From Hirsutella rhossiliensis (Eukaryota > Ascomycota > Sordariomycetes > Hypocreales > Ophiocordycipitaceae), in assembly GCF_020360975.1 (NCBI RefSeq), contig NW_025408667.1:3162001-3226000 (forward strand): a stretch of 64,000 nucleotides of DNA, read 5' to 3'. The translations under genes and the position numbers were made by a program. Each line of letters starts with the position of its first letter. Position 1 is the stretch's first letter. The notes under the pieces were generated by a model. It saw nothing but the letters and a program-made list of their open reading frames with translations. It did no database searches and had not been told where the DNA came from. Shown here one piece after another: positions 1 through 10,820 of this stretch.

Positions 1-540
1 GAGGAATATCTACGAGCATTTGAGACATGGCAGTCGCGGCGAGACAAGCGTGGCATCGGTCGAGGAAACGCAACCTGCATCATCGACCATATATTACAGA
101 AGATTCATCACGATTGGCCTGCGCGAAATAAGATACAGCGAAAAGCTTTGCGGACCCAGTTTCATAGCCGTAAGCGCTACGGCAAGCGATGGGCAAAGCT
201 AGCAGATGAGCTCGGTAAAGGCATATTATTACTCTGCTCCCCAAAGGTGGAAAAAATGGTGTAAGTGAAGCATCGAGCCTATTTCCTCGTTCTCAAGAGT
301 GCATACCAAACGCACACAAGCTTACGCATGTTCTACAGGTGTAATACCACAGTCACATTCACAATGCTTGGGAGTCTCACTAAGCAGGTGCGCTCTCACG
401 GAGGGGACGACATGTTTCTGCTTGACAGCATGAGGCCGCTGGCAGAAAGCCTATACCGTAGCGACATCTGCAACGCTCGTGACGTGGAAATTCTGCTCGA
501 GGAAGTCCGACGTCTGAAGTCAACCGCTGGCACCACATAA
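1..540 (+). CDS. Conserved fungal hypothetical protein, 5'-truncated by window start
   Basis: Two exons, 1-260 and 339-540, joined across a 78-bp intron (donor GTAAGT at 261, acceptor ACAG ending at 338). The joined frame reads in phase from base 1 to the TAA at 538-540, giving 153 visible codons; the start lies outside the window. The N-terminal visible part is basic (motifs RRDKRG, KRYGKRWAKLA), then comes LLLCSPKVEKMV, and the C-terminal part is acidic and helical (MRPLAESLYR, ILLEEVRRL). From memory this resembles a family of uncharacterised proteins common in Aspergillus and related fungi, but I know no function. Base composition is normal and there is no RIP signature. The splice restores the frame exactly and joins two segments that read well together, so the exon model is fairly secure while the function is unknown. 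Confidence 0.7.
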
Positions 541-959
541 CGCCTGCACCGGACTGTGTTATAATAGAAAACCAAGTGCACAGTAGATCGACATGTTCCT
601 CTAACTGAGGCACACAAGAACGACGAATCAGAGAGTGAAAAGCGGGGGCGAGTGATTCAATTGTGGATATCTGAAGAGCCGTGGTCGTAACGAAGCCCTT
701 ATACGAGTATCGGTAGGGCGCAGTGGCTAGCCCAGCCACTGCAAGCAATCAACCAGCCACCCCACTGCGGCCCTAGTCCATAGGCGCGTGACAGGCGCGT
801 GACAGTGGCCGAGGCTGTCTGCGGGCATACCCAGTTACGCAAAGATTTGATTATTTATATATGTAATTTCGCACATGGATGATATTCAGCAGGGGAAGTT
901 GCTTCAATCAGGATAATCAAAGAACAGACCCAATTTATACTTCAAATGCATATTAGGCG
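541..959. other. Intergenic region, no gene seen
   Basis: This is the 3' flank of the truncated gene. It has normal composition at first and becomes AT-rich from about 840. Bases about 614-720 (GAGAGTGAAAAGCGG, TGATTCAATTG) resemble bases about 14495-14580 (AGAGTGAAGAGCGG, TGATTTAATTG), so both may descend from one dispersed sequence. I see no coding frame here. Confidence 0.5.
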
Positions 960-2663
960 TTATTCAGCCGTAGGCTGACTTAATATTAATCGGATAAGTT
1001 TTCCCAATATAAGGGTTTGGTCTAGATAGGGATTATAAGTTTTTCTAGATCTAATTAGTTTAGATTTTATATGGTCGAATGCAAAACGAGGCGCAACTAG
1101 ACAACGCTGCCTAAAAAGTAGAGCCTAATTATCTAGCAGCCCCTAAGTTATAGAGCAGCCCCTAAGTTATTCTATTTTGCTTCGTATAGGAACTTTATTT
1201 ACGCAACACCTCTTTACGTCTTTTATAATAAAATAAGTTCTAGGTCTACTTATTTACGAGTTTAAGATTATTTAACTTCTATTATCTATACCCGCTATAG
1301 CGAGAAGAAACCGACGGCGACTTCGTATATAAACGAAAATCTGCTAGTAATACTAAGAACTGCCTAGATTGCCGTAACTAGCATAACTCTTATATCGGCT
1401 CCGTCTCCTATACCGTAAGATATTTACCGCTAACTAAGTAAAGCGTTCTAGATCTAGGCATACGATCTAAATATTAAAGAACCTCGCTATCGGCCCTTCC
1501 TTAAATAATAGTTCGTCCTACTCTAAAGAGAAGAGAAGAAGATGCTAGTCTATCGCCTTTAAATAATATATCTAGAACCTAGCCTATATCGTCGGACGGT
1601 CGGAGAGGGTACGGTAATATTATATAGCGAGGATATTATTTAAATCCTCGATTAGCTAACCGCGTATATAGCTAGAGACGCTATTATCGCTAACCTAACG
1701 AAGCTTAGGGCTCTTCTAAATAATAGCTCCCTTACCTCCTATATAGCGAACGACCTATCTAATAGGGAAGGACTCGTAAGATAGCCCTTCTATAGCCGGG
1801 GCGAGGGTTAAGATCGCTACTATCTAGCGCGACTATTGTTTAGGACGCCGTATAGGGGAAACTATATTACTAACGTATATAATATCTTAGCTAGGCAACT
1901 TTTAAGGTTCGGAGGCTACTAGAGAAGGTATCTACCGAGGCGACTATACTATCTATCCTAGGAGTCCTAGAAGCTCCTCTCTAGCTATATATAGGCGAAG
2001 CTAGATAATTAGGAGCTTACTAGGTTCGTTAATTCCCTATAAGTATACGCCACGAAAGATAGGGTAAATAAATATAACTACTACCGACCGCCTAGGCCGG
2101 CCTATTATCCTAGGTAATAGCTAAGATCGTTAGCTCTAGCGCTACTGCTGCTCCTAACGATAAGGCAGGCAACCTTGCGAAATAGATTCCCGTATATATT
2201 GGCGCCCGTCTAATGCTAACGTCTAACCTTTAGCAGCTAGTCGGCCTCTATAATAACGCACGTGGTAACGTTATAGTATACGATATCGCCTAGGCGCCTA
2301 GAGCTAACCCTATTTAAGACCCTCCCTACGTAATTATAATAGAGTTTAATAAGTACCCGGGGCCGATATTCCTAACCACCGCAAATAGCAGGAAGATTGT
2401 CCCGATTCGGCCGGTAGATAGGGACTTCCTCGTCGGGCCCACGCTGTGCCCTCGTACGTAGTTTCCCCTGATCGTATGCTACGCTATTATAGTTCACAAG
2501 TCGCAGAGCATCACCGGAGACATGATCGTGACGGATCTGTCCTGCCGTGACTTTTAGACCGGATTAAACTAATTGTTCGGTAACTGCTTGACTAGTAGCC
2601 AGACTCGCAGCCTTCGGCTGATTATACGCCTTGCACTATAGCCCTAAAGACTAAAGTGCAAGG
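960..2663 (+). mobile_element. RIP-degraded element carrying a PIF1-like helicase (Helitron-like?), copy 1
   Basis: The element begins near 960, where it becomes alignable by eye with 63556-64000. Both ends carry a small hairpin with the same arms, CAGCC-3nt-GGCTG, at 965-977 and 2608-2620. The flanks of these hairpins (AGGCGT outside the left one, ACGCC outside the right one) also match in inverted orientation. A second hairpin, CCTTGCACT with AGTGCAAGG, follows at 2629-2663. The interior is rich in TA and poor in CA/TG, and its recognisable coding part is a helicase C-terminus. A helicase plus terminal hairpins suggests a Helitron, but inverted ends are not typical of Helitrons, so the class is uncertain. 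The left boundary is known only to within about 10 bp. Confidence 0.55.
1950..2580 (+). pseudogene. PIF1-like DNA helicase, C-terminal part, RIP-inactivated
   Basis: Read on the plus strand with some frame changes, this segment shows late PIF1 helicase motifs in order: YATKDRVNKYN near 2048; IGARLMLTSNL near 2200; GLYN...VYDIA near 2245-2290; PYVIIIEF near 2325; RPVDRDFLVGPTLCPRT near 2410-2460; FPLIVCYAI.VHKSQSITGDM near 2465-2525; and a degraded motif VI region after it. In-frame TAG and TAA codons interrupt it at positions expected for Q or W, the usual outcome of CpA-to-TpA mutation. The ATPase Walker motifs are not recognisable upstream, so only the C-terminal half survives. PIF1-like helicases occur in cells and in the Rep/Hel proteins of Helitrons; the element context favours a transposon origin. 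Confidence 0.7.
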
Positions 2664-2721
2664 TGTGGCGCAGTATTTTTATTAGAGAGGCTTATAAATA
2701 ACAATACGCGCCCACGACTAT

Positions 2722-4795
2722 TTAGATAATGCTTTCGCAGATCTCATTCATTAACCTATCGGCATTTTTTGCGTTGAAGGTGCTCTCTAGGCTTCTGCAA
2801 AGTAGCTCGCCACAATCTTCGTTTCTAATATAGTCAGCTGAGTCGACATTAGGGTTAAGCTCTGCCTGCGAAAAGCCGTTTCCGAGATAGGCGAAGCGAT
2901 TGGTCCTATAACCTATGTCAAAGTCCTCGTACCGCGGTGCCACAGTTGCCTCCAGGTAATGCGGGGTACTTCCAGGCCAGAGAGCCGTAACTTTGCCCGT
3001 TTTGTGGTTCCTATACCAGGACGAGCAGTTGTTACCCCATACCGAGGTCTTCATGAAGGCGTCTTTCTGCTCCATGAAATCGTTGACTGCTGCAACCTTG
3101 GGCTCAATAGAAGCAAGGTCCTCTTTCTGCCAGCGGTTCATGAAATGCGCCATGTACTGGCCCTGTGCTTCAATTGCGCACATCAAAGGCCCATTGCCAT
3201 TAGGACTGTTGGGCCCCAAGAACATGAAGTAGTTGGGGTAGCCATGGACGGCCATGCCCAAGTAACTTCGTGGCTCTTCCGTCCATTCATCCGCCAGCGA
3301 CTTGCCATCACGCCCGATCAGAGGAAACTGCGGCTGAAAAGTTGTGTCAAACCCAGTGGCGCATATTAGAATGTCAATTGGCCAATTGCGACCGTCATCC
3401 GTAACACAGGCGTCGGCCGTAATCTCAGTGACATTGCCGAACACGACTGATACGTTGGGTTCGGACAGACTCTCCATATACCCGATGCCCGGCTAATTGA
3501 GGTGAAAACCCGTTAGCCATAGGAGACTAATCAATAAAGCAATGGGTTACCCACTGTGATTCTCCGGCAACCCAGTCCGAAATTTGGAATTAATCTATCA
3601 CTTAGTTCTTTGTCTCCCAATTTCTGGATCATTTGGTCCTTCATATATGCTGAGGCGGCCTTTTGGGTAGCAGAATTTTTTACGAAAAGGGGGAAGACGC
3701 CGGCTAATGCTCTCTCGGTTGCCCTGCGCATCTGGAGCCACATTGTAGGATCGTCGCGGAAACTTTGCTTCTCTTCGTCTTTGTATATATAGAATTGAGG
3801 TAATTTTAATGAGCAGATCCAAAAAGGGTTGCGAATAAAGGTTGTTAGATGGTAGACCTCACTGGCGGTCATCGGTTAGCCAAGCGTTCGATTTACAGAT
3901 CCGATAGACTACGGCACAGAGCAGGTTGTACCTACGACTGTAACTTCTGTAGCAGTTGAATTCCTGAGGACCTAGATGATTTGAGCGACAGGTTCCCACC
4001 GTATTCGTTAAAGAACTCGTACCCGTTGCCAATTAGACCTATGTGCTTGCCCTTGAGATCAATGGAGCCATCCCAGGCAGCGCTGTGGAGCTTTGGACCT
4101 TTGAAATTTTCGACACCCAGGATCGAAGGCCAACGCCACTTGTTCAAATAGCCGCCTGCATTGATTAAAAAATCACAGCGACTGCGAAAAACGGTACCAT
4201 CTGGACCCCTGATGTCCACAACCCACTCTGAAGTGGTCCCGTCCCATCTGGCACCGATAATTTCGTGGTTGCAGGAGATGTATTCGCGCAGCTTATACTT
4301 GTTGACAAAATCACAGAAGTATTTCAAGATCTCCGGCGCGGGAGCGAACAAGGAGGACCAGTCCCATTTAGGTTCAAAGGTGTAGGTATAAACATGACTG
4401 ATATGTTGTCGGTCAGCATCGTCGTGAAATACTGTACGAATAGATTCTCATACGCTGGAACATCGCACACGCCTACACAACCATGAATAGTCAGGAGCGT
4501 ATTCATGCGACTGTCAGATGGAGCACTCACAACCAGGATAGCGGTTCTCAAACCAAGTCCCTCCAACTTCCGGGTTCTTCTCATAAATATTGAGGGTGAA
4601 ATCAGTGAAATAGTATTTCAGCTTATACGCGAGGTATAAACCTGAAGCACCTGCTCCGATGCAGATAACTCGCAGGTGCCTATTGGCATGTAAGGGGGCA
4701 TCTCGGCACTTGAACGAACTGGAAGGGCCATGGCCATTCGTGTCTTGGGGATGTTGCTGGCGCGAGTTCGATTTGTCGGCACCGGACAGAGGCAT
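2722..4795 (-). CDS. Baeyer-Villiger-type flavin monooxygenase
   Basis: Six exons on the minus strand (4795-4531, 4472-4454, 4397-4023, 3971-3936, 3861-3555, 3492-2722) give 590 codons ending in TAA. The introns are 58, 56, 51, 74 and 62 bp and all are GT-AG. Motifs in order: FAD-binding GAGASG at residues 47-52; GGTWFENRYPG at 78-88; the Baeyer-Villiger fingerprint FKGPKLHSAAW at 193-203; NADPH-binding GNGSSG at 218-223; a C-terminal ATGFDTTFQP segment typical of the group. Length and motif order match fungal cyclohexanone/steroid monooxygenase-like enzymes, which insert one oxygen atom next to a ketone using FAD, NADPH and O2. Exon 2 is only 19 nt, but it is needed to restore the conserved CxCDVP stretch. 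The gene is divergent from the NRPS-like gene and shows no RIP damage. Substrate unknown. Confidence 0.88.
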
Positions 4796-6135
4796 TGTTA
4801 ATTCTCGGAATAATACTGAGTCTGTGCGAGTCTGACTTGGTCATAGACGGGAGTATCAAACGGAGGAGCAGTCCATATAAAGCCCATAAAAATGGGTGGA
4901 TTCCTACTTTATTAGTGGTTCCTATGGTGGTTCCTTTATTGGTTGGGAACTAAGCAGACCATTCAGACGCCAAGGATGCTTTAGCCACCCTCTAATGGGC
5001 ACACCCTTTCTACACGGCCTGTAACAATCCCCTATATGTTTTACGTAGTATAGTACTATGAAGCTGGTAAAATACTGCTACACCATGCAAAATAGGGGTA
5101 CCCCCAATGGGGGTGTTACTAACGCGTATTATAAGTCTTTTCTCTGCTCAGAAAAGTACTGTTTGCAATAGTGATTGGCTATTCTGTATGAAACCATATG
5201 CCTTACAATATCTCTTAATTCTATTACATAAAAAGGTAAAAGAACCTGCTCAGACAGGTTATAAAACACAATATAATTTGTATACATTCGTTCGATATTA
5301 TATCCGTTGATCATGGGGTGAAGAGGCCCAGCGCTAGGGTTGTGGATTTTTGATACAAAACCTTTAATGTGGAGTGCTCACCTTAACTCTCTAGTGTAGT
5401 GGTTATCTATTATATTCTAGAGTCAGCTCTGGGCTGTACTTTTCAAACCGTCCCTTGTCTAGTGGACTAGTAGAAAGTACGCGCCCTGCGGTTTTGCTAT
5501 CCGCCACATCTTGCCTGAATTGGCCTAATTCGAGATGCTATATGGCAGCCTACACGCATGAAGTAGGGGTCGCTAATATGCCTGAACTTCACGATCTTCG
5601 TTTTTCGTCAATTACTTCGCTAGTATCGCGGCGGAAGATACAACACCAAGCTGCAAGGCTTCGGCGCGGGGCATTTAGTTGAAAGATTTCAACTAAATCC
5701 CCCCCCTCCCTTACGTAGCGCCATGTATGTCTAATTATAGAGTCTGGGAGTAGTGCAAGATACTTCTCGGTTCTAATGTTTCCCCTCCTGCGGTTGGGCT
5801 CCACCAGGAAGCCGGCGTTCTACTCGACCACACGACCGCACGTAATTGCTGACAGCGCAAAATGCCTGGCGCCTAAGGTCACTAGTGCTTCTCAATCGAC
5901 GAGGCAGGAGTTTCCCATCGTGTACACTTCCTGTATTTAATGGACCGGGACTTCGTAAGCCCTGCACTCAGTTTGCTTATGCTACTTTATTTTCGAAGCA
6001 GGCATTACATTGGCTTCCCGTGAAAGCCGTTCATTTTCTATCTGACATTCCTGCTTCGTGAAGAAGCACTGTCTGGCCTGGCGAAGTCGGTTCATTTTCA
6101 CCAACAGCAAAGCTTGCGTATTCCGCCAAGCAGAC
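4796..6135. promoter_or_regulatory. Divergent intergenic region between the monooxygenase and NRPS-like genes
   Basis: About 1.3 kb separates the two divergent start codons, so this must hold both promoters and could be a shared control region. I found no convincing TATA box or transcription-factor site. Visible oddities are a hairpin GGGGTACCCCC followed by GGGGGT near 5095-5114, a C-run at 5699-5706 and the palindrome at 5673-5698. The short ORFs here look non-coding. An upstream in-frame ATG at 6058 would add 26 residues to the NRPS-like protein, but they do not resemble an adenylation-domain start. Confidence 0.45.
5673..5698. repeat. Near-perfect 26-bp palindrome
   Basis: The arms ATTTAGTTGAAA (5673-5684) and TTTCAACTAAAT (5687-5698) are exact reverse complements around a 2-nt centre. 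A sister palindrome with the same TTGAAA/TTTCAA core lies at 16418-16443. It is followed by a run of C. Confidence 0.8.
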
Positions 6136-9100
6136 ATGACCAAACCAAATCCGTTCAACCACTCAAACCAACCCTACGGAAACCGACTGCTTGTTAGTCT
6201 TATCGATGAAATCGCCGCCGCAGAGCCTTCGCGTGCCTTTGTGTTTGTCCCGCGTTGCTCTGAACCTGACAAGGGATGGAAACCCATCACCTTCAAGGAG
6301 ATCTCAAATGCCGTCAACTATGTGGCCAACGATATCCGCAGCAAGCTCAAGAATCATCCGTTACAAGATCATCTCCCCACAGTGGCATACATAGGTCCAA
6401 GCGATGTCCGTTACGCCATCATCATGCTGGCCTGCGTCAAGGCTGGCTGTCAAGCTCTGTTCATTTCACCACGCAACAGCGTAGAGATCCAAATTTCGCT
6501 ATTCGAGAGGACAGCCTGCTCCCACCTATGGTACGCCGAGTCGTTCCACCAGGTGGTCCTGACTTGGCTCCGCCACCGCCCTATGCAGATCACCATGGCC
6601 CCCAGTCCCGAAACCTGGATTCGTTCCATCGCGACCTGGCTACCGTACAACAGGTCCTACGAGAAAGCCAAGTGGGATCCACTTGTAGTTCTACACACGA
6701 GCGGCTCGACTGGCATCCCAAAGCCTGTCATCATGCGGCAGGCAGTCATTGGTATTGCGGATGGGTTTCGGGATCTGCCTAGGCGCCAGGGGGCTCATTT
6801 TTTCATCAAGGAGTGGGCTGATCGTTCCAAGAAGATCTTCATGTCCATGCCCATGTTTCACGCCGCTGGCATTGTCTGCTTGATGTTGTTAGCTGTCTGC
6901 TACGACGTTCCAGTGGCTTTGCCTATAGCAGAGAGACCGCTAACCCCCGGGTCGGTTCTGCAGGGCCTGGCCCATGCCGATGTTGACGCAGCGTTTCTAC
7001 CCCCATCCATCCTAGAAGCTCTGAGTATGCAGGAAAACGAAATACAGCATCTGGCCAAGCTGAATTTTGTAGCTTTTGGAGGAGGTTCGTTTTTGCATCT
7101 ATACTATTGAAGCCTACGAAGGCCACTGACGGTGTCATCTAGCTACTCTCTCTCCAGCAGCAGGCGAGAAACTCGTCGGACGAGGCGTGATACTCAGTAA
7201 CGTGATATCGTCGACTGAGTAAGTCGCAGGACCGGCGGTTGTTACGAATCTGGGCTTTAGAGGTCGTACTGACCTGACGGCTGTGCTTTAGGACCCTCCC
7301 ATTCCCACTGTACTTTCAACACTGTCCTCAGCTTTGGCAATATTTCGTCATAGACAGCAGAGTTCTAGGGGCCGAATGGCGCGCAGCAAGCTCGGAGGAC
7401 GGTCTCTGCGAACTCGTTTTGCACCGCAAAAATTCTCACGGTCCAACCGATCAACCAGTCTTCTACACGTTCCCAGATTTGTCAGAGTGGCCAACAGGCG
7501 ACCTCTTCAAGGCTCACCCGACCCTCCCCGATCATTGGACCTATTGCGGTCGCTGCGACGGCATCATTGTCCTCTCCAACGGTGAGAAGATAAATCCGGT
7601 GAATGTTGAAGATATTATCGTCGGCCACCCCGCCGTTAATGGGGCCTTGGTTGTCGGACAGGGTAGGTTCCAGCCAGCCATCATCTTGGAGCCGGTCGCC
7701 CCACCGGTCGATGATACCGCGACAGAAACACTCATTGATGACATATGGCCCGTGATCGAGACGGCAAATAAGTCAAATGTTCGTATCGTACGGCAGCTAG
7801 TTGCGATATCGGATCCCAACATGCCGTTTCTAAGATCCGGCAAGGGCTCTGTCCAACGAGGTCCCACAACTAGAGCATATGATAAGTATATCGATTCCAT
7901 TTACAAAAATGCGGAGAGCTACAATGTCAGCAAAATATCCGACACGCTTGATATGACCAGCAAAGCAGCATTATGCCAATCGGTCATTCGCCTCTTCCAA
8001 AACAGGATGGGCCTGCGGAATCTTGGCGCCAATACTGATTTCTTCGATGCTGGATTCGACTCTCTGCAAGCCACTATTGCCTCAAACTTGCTGAACGCAA
8101 GCCTTGCGGCATCTGGCGTGCAAATTGACGGCGGTGCGGTGGCTTCTCAAACCATATATGCACATTCATCACCAAAACGGTTATCCGCTCACCTTCATTC
8201 AGCCAACCTGGCAGCTGGAGCTCCATGGAAGCATTATGAAACACAAGAAACCAAAGCCCTAGAAGACATGGTATCAAAGTACACGAGAGGTCTACCGATG
8301 CCCAGTATTTGCACTCACAAAGAACAACCCTCTTTCACTTGTCAGACTATTTTATTGACGGGTTCAACTGGCTCGCTTGGATCCTATCTGCTCGACCGGC
8401 TCTGCCCCACTCCTCAAGTGCGACGAGTTGTTGCTCTCAACCGTGGCGATGACGGGGGCAGGTCCCGCCAACTCTTGAACAACGCTGCCCGTGGTTTGGG
8501 CACCGATTTTTCCAAAGTCGAGTTTCTGCGCGCAGATCTCTCGCTTCCAGATCTCGGCCTAGGCTCTGTTCAGTACACCAAGCTACTTACAATTGTGGAT
8601 CGCATCGTTCATGTCGCATGGCCCGTTCATTTCCACGTGAGCATCGACGGCTTTGAGCCGCATATTCGCGGAGTGCGACATTTGGTCAATTTCGCCAGCG
8701 CAGCTACGAAAAAAGTTCCTATACTTTTTGTATCAAGCACCAGCACCGTCAAAGGGTGGCGTGTGAAGAAACCAGTGCCGGAGGAGGGTTGCGACGTGTC
8801 GTTAGCCCAGATGGGGTACGGCCGCTCTAAGCTCGCTGGTAGCTTGATACTGGATGCAGCGGCGGCACAATGCGATGTGCCCAGTGCCTCGGTGCGTGTC
8901 GGGCAGATTGCAGGGCCGAGAATCCAGAAAGGCATATGGAATAAGCACGAGTTTCTACCGAGTTTAATTGCCAGCTCATTATATCTTGGAGTCCTGCCGC
9001 AGCACCTCGGCGTCCAAGAAACAATAGACTGGCTGCCTGTGGAGGACGTGGCCGAGTTGATACTGGACATCGCTGGGGTAACGACCGCCATCCCAGTATC

Positions 9101-9452
9101 TGAAATCTCAGGCTACTTCCATTGCGTCAACCCTACCAAGACACAATGGGAGAAGCTAGCACTTGTCATAAAGGCATATTACGGCGTGAGGATCAGGGAG
9201 CTCGTCAGCATGGAAGGATGGATTACGACCCTGGAAAAGAGCACCACGTCCACCACAGATGCGGATAAAAACCCTGCAATTAAGCTCCTAGATGTCTATA
9301 AAGACATACAGAGGAGCTTTGTGAACGGAGATGGGCATCTGGAACTTGACATGACGAGAAGCGCGTCTAGAAGTCCCAATGTGGAGAAACTCGGGCCGAT
9401 AACCCCAGATTTGATGAGGAACTGGTGTCAACAATGGGGTTTTAATGTGTAA
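6136..9452 (+). CDS. NRPS-like protein: adenylation-thiolation-reductase (A-T-R)
   Basis: Three exons (6136-7084, 7143-7218, 7292-9452) with introns of 58 and 73 bp give 1061 residues. Domains: an adenylation domain at about 1-530, with the core motif LHTSGSTGIPKP near 185, SMPMFHAAG near 240 and YCGRCDGIIVLSNGEKINP near 426-445; a carrier domain near 560-640, with the phosphopantetheine serine at about 599 in FDSLQ; and an NADP-binding thioester-reductase domain from about 695, with LLTGSTGSLGS and the YGRSK Tyr/Lys pair near 850. This layout matches fungal stand-alone carboxylic acid reductases and aminoadipate-reductase-like enzymes, which activate an acid as AMP ester, load it on the carrier and release an aldehyde or alcohol. 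The first donor is GTTCGT, a weak but usable site. ATG 6136 is chosen because homologous-looking sequence starts there. There is no condensation domain. Confidence 0.88.
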
Positions 9453-9474
9453 CTGTGCAATGCAATGTAATTTG

Positions 9475-9500
9475 TTCCGCTCAGAGGTTCCGCTCAGAGG
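9475..9500. repeat. 13-bp perfect tandem duplication
   Basis: TTCCGCTCAGAGG occurs twice back to back just after the NRPS-like stop codon. It may be slippage or an excision footprint; no function is evident. Confidence 0.8.
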
Positions 9501-9810
9501 CCTTGCCCTTATACCATGCTTACCCCCCCCTTCTGCTCACCCCCCCCTATGCTCCGCAAAAATGTTGCCGCTCCATACAAATTGGACCAACTTCACTTAT
9601 ACAGAATCTACTCAATTTTAAATCTTTTGACGAACAGTCACCTGTAGCGGGTATAGAAATGACTGAACTTACATTTTTGTGAGGTCAACTGATGACCACG
9701 GGTGTCGTGGCCCGTGACACCCCGGCATCGCAAAATGGCAATTTCGACCCCTAATCTCCTCCTGCCTCCTTTGCTTTCCACTCTTGCTCATCCTCCACCA
9801 CCTGCCACAA

Positions 9811-10188
9811 ATGGCTCCAAAAAGGCCTCGTTCGATCTATGTGATGGCTGAGGCAATCCTCGATGTCACTGATAACGGTCTGTCGCAGCGCCAGGCTTCT
9901 CAGAAATGGGGGATACCCCAGAGTACTATTTCCAGCAGAATGCGAGGTCAGTCGGCATTAACCGACCAGGAACAGCCTGGAAAACTCTTATCCAGAGACC
10001 AGGAGGCCAACTTGGTTGCATGGACTCTTCGCCAAGAATCTCTGGGTTACGCTCCGTCCCAGAGTCAAATCCGCGCCTGCGTTGTTGCCGTTCTGAAACA
10101 GCAAGGCTGCGACTCAAGATTGGGACGTCATTGGGTAGAAAAGTTCATTCAACGGATGGCTGGTGATTCCAACTACTGGCTGGATTGA
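9811..10188 (+). CDS. Truncated pogo/Fot1-type transposase: HTH (psq and CENP-B type) only
   Basis: This ORF encodes 125 residues from the ATG at 9811; an in-frame ATG 27 bases upstream (9784) is less likely. Residues about 10-45 (AILDVTDNGLSQRQASQKWGIPQSTI is the region, with SQRQASQKWG as its core) look like a psq-type helix-turn-helix. Residues about 60-115 (DQEANLVAWTLRQ, RHWVEKFIQR) look like the CENP-B-type DNA-binding domain. Pogo-family transposases continue with a DDE catalytic domain of about 350 residues, which is absent because a stop follows immediately. A GC-rich hairpin (GGGTGTC...GACACCC) at about 9697-9722 may belong to the element's end. It is either a transposon relic or a small DNA-binding protein left in the cluster. 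It lacks heavy RIP damage. Confidence 0.6.
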   Translation: MAPKRPRSIYVMAEAILDVTDNGLSQRQASQKWGIPQSTISSRMRGQSALTDQEQPGKLLSRDQEANLVAWTLRQESLGYAPSQSQIRACVVAVLKQQGCDSRLGRHWVEKFIQRMAGDSNYWLD

Positions 10189-10820
10189 CTATTCCAGAGA
10201 AAAAGGACGGGGCTGGGAGGCATTTCATGGTTATAAAGGATAGCCCCTGAAGGAGCTCGTCAGAGATCAACCAATCGGATCATTGGCCCCCGTTCTTCTC
10301 TCTGTTTCGTTGTGTGTGCGCGCCTGACAGCGCCCGTGTATCTGATGCAATGGATGAGATTCAGGACATCATGGAAGACACAAAGGCAAGCTGCATAGGC
10401 ATATTGAAGGATTAGATGCTCTTGGCTTTCGTCAATAAAGAAGTTGAGGAAAGTAATTTGTCTATTAATACCCAGGCCGGCACTTGCGGTAGGCTATTGT
10501 CCTCGGATCTCTTGGTCTGTCTTTCATCTTCTTCAATAACTTCCTGTTGCAGAAGCTGCAGCTGAGTTGCCCCTGCTTTTCTGCCCATTTAGGCGCATTG
10601 CCAATCTCAATATGGTAAGACGAGGGTTGAAAACGGTTCCTTTTGCGTATGCCATATATTTACAGCACTTAGACTTTACTCAAGGGAGTCAAGGCAGGAG
10701 CTTATTCGTATTGGAAACAGACCCCACCATGCAAACCACGACTCTCGCCCTCAGAGAGTCTCTTTTTCAGTGTTAAGTTGATCACCATTTGCAAGTGAAA
10801 ATGCTACCCGGCCCTGGGCC
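10189..10820. other. Intergenic region upstream of the hydrolase
   Basis: This region presumably contains the hydrolase promoter. It has a 21-codon ORF (10349-10414) and the ORF at 10567-10776, neither with a recognisable domain. GGTTATAAAGG near 10230 is TATA-like but 590 bp from the hydrolase ATG. No further gene seen. Confidence 0.4.

Noticed and set aside
5107..6061. Several 60-75-codon ORFs in the divergent intergenic region
   Set aside because: They overlap one another on both strands, lack domains and have no plausible splicing partners.
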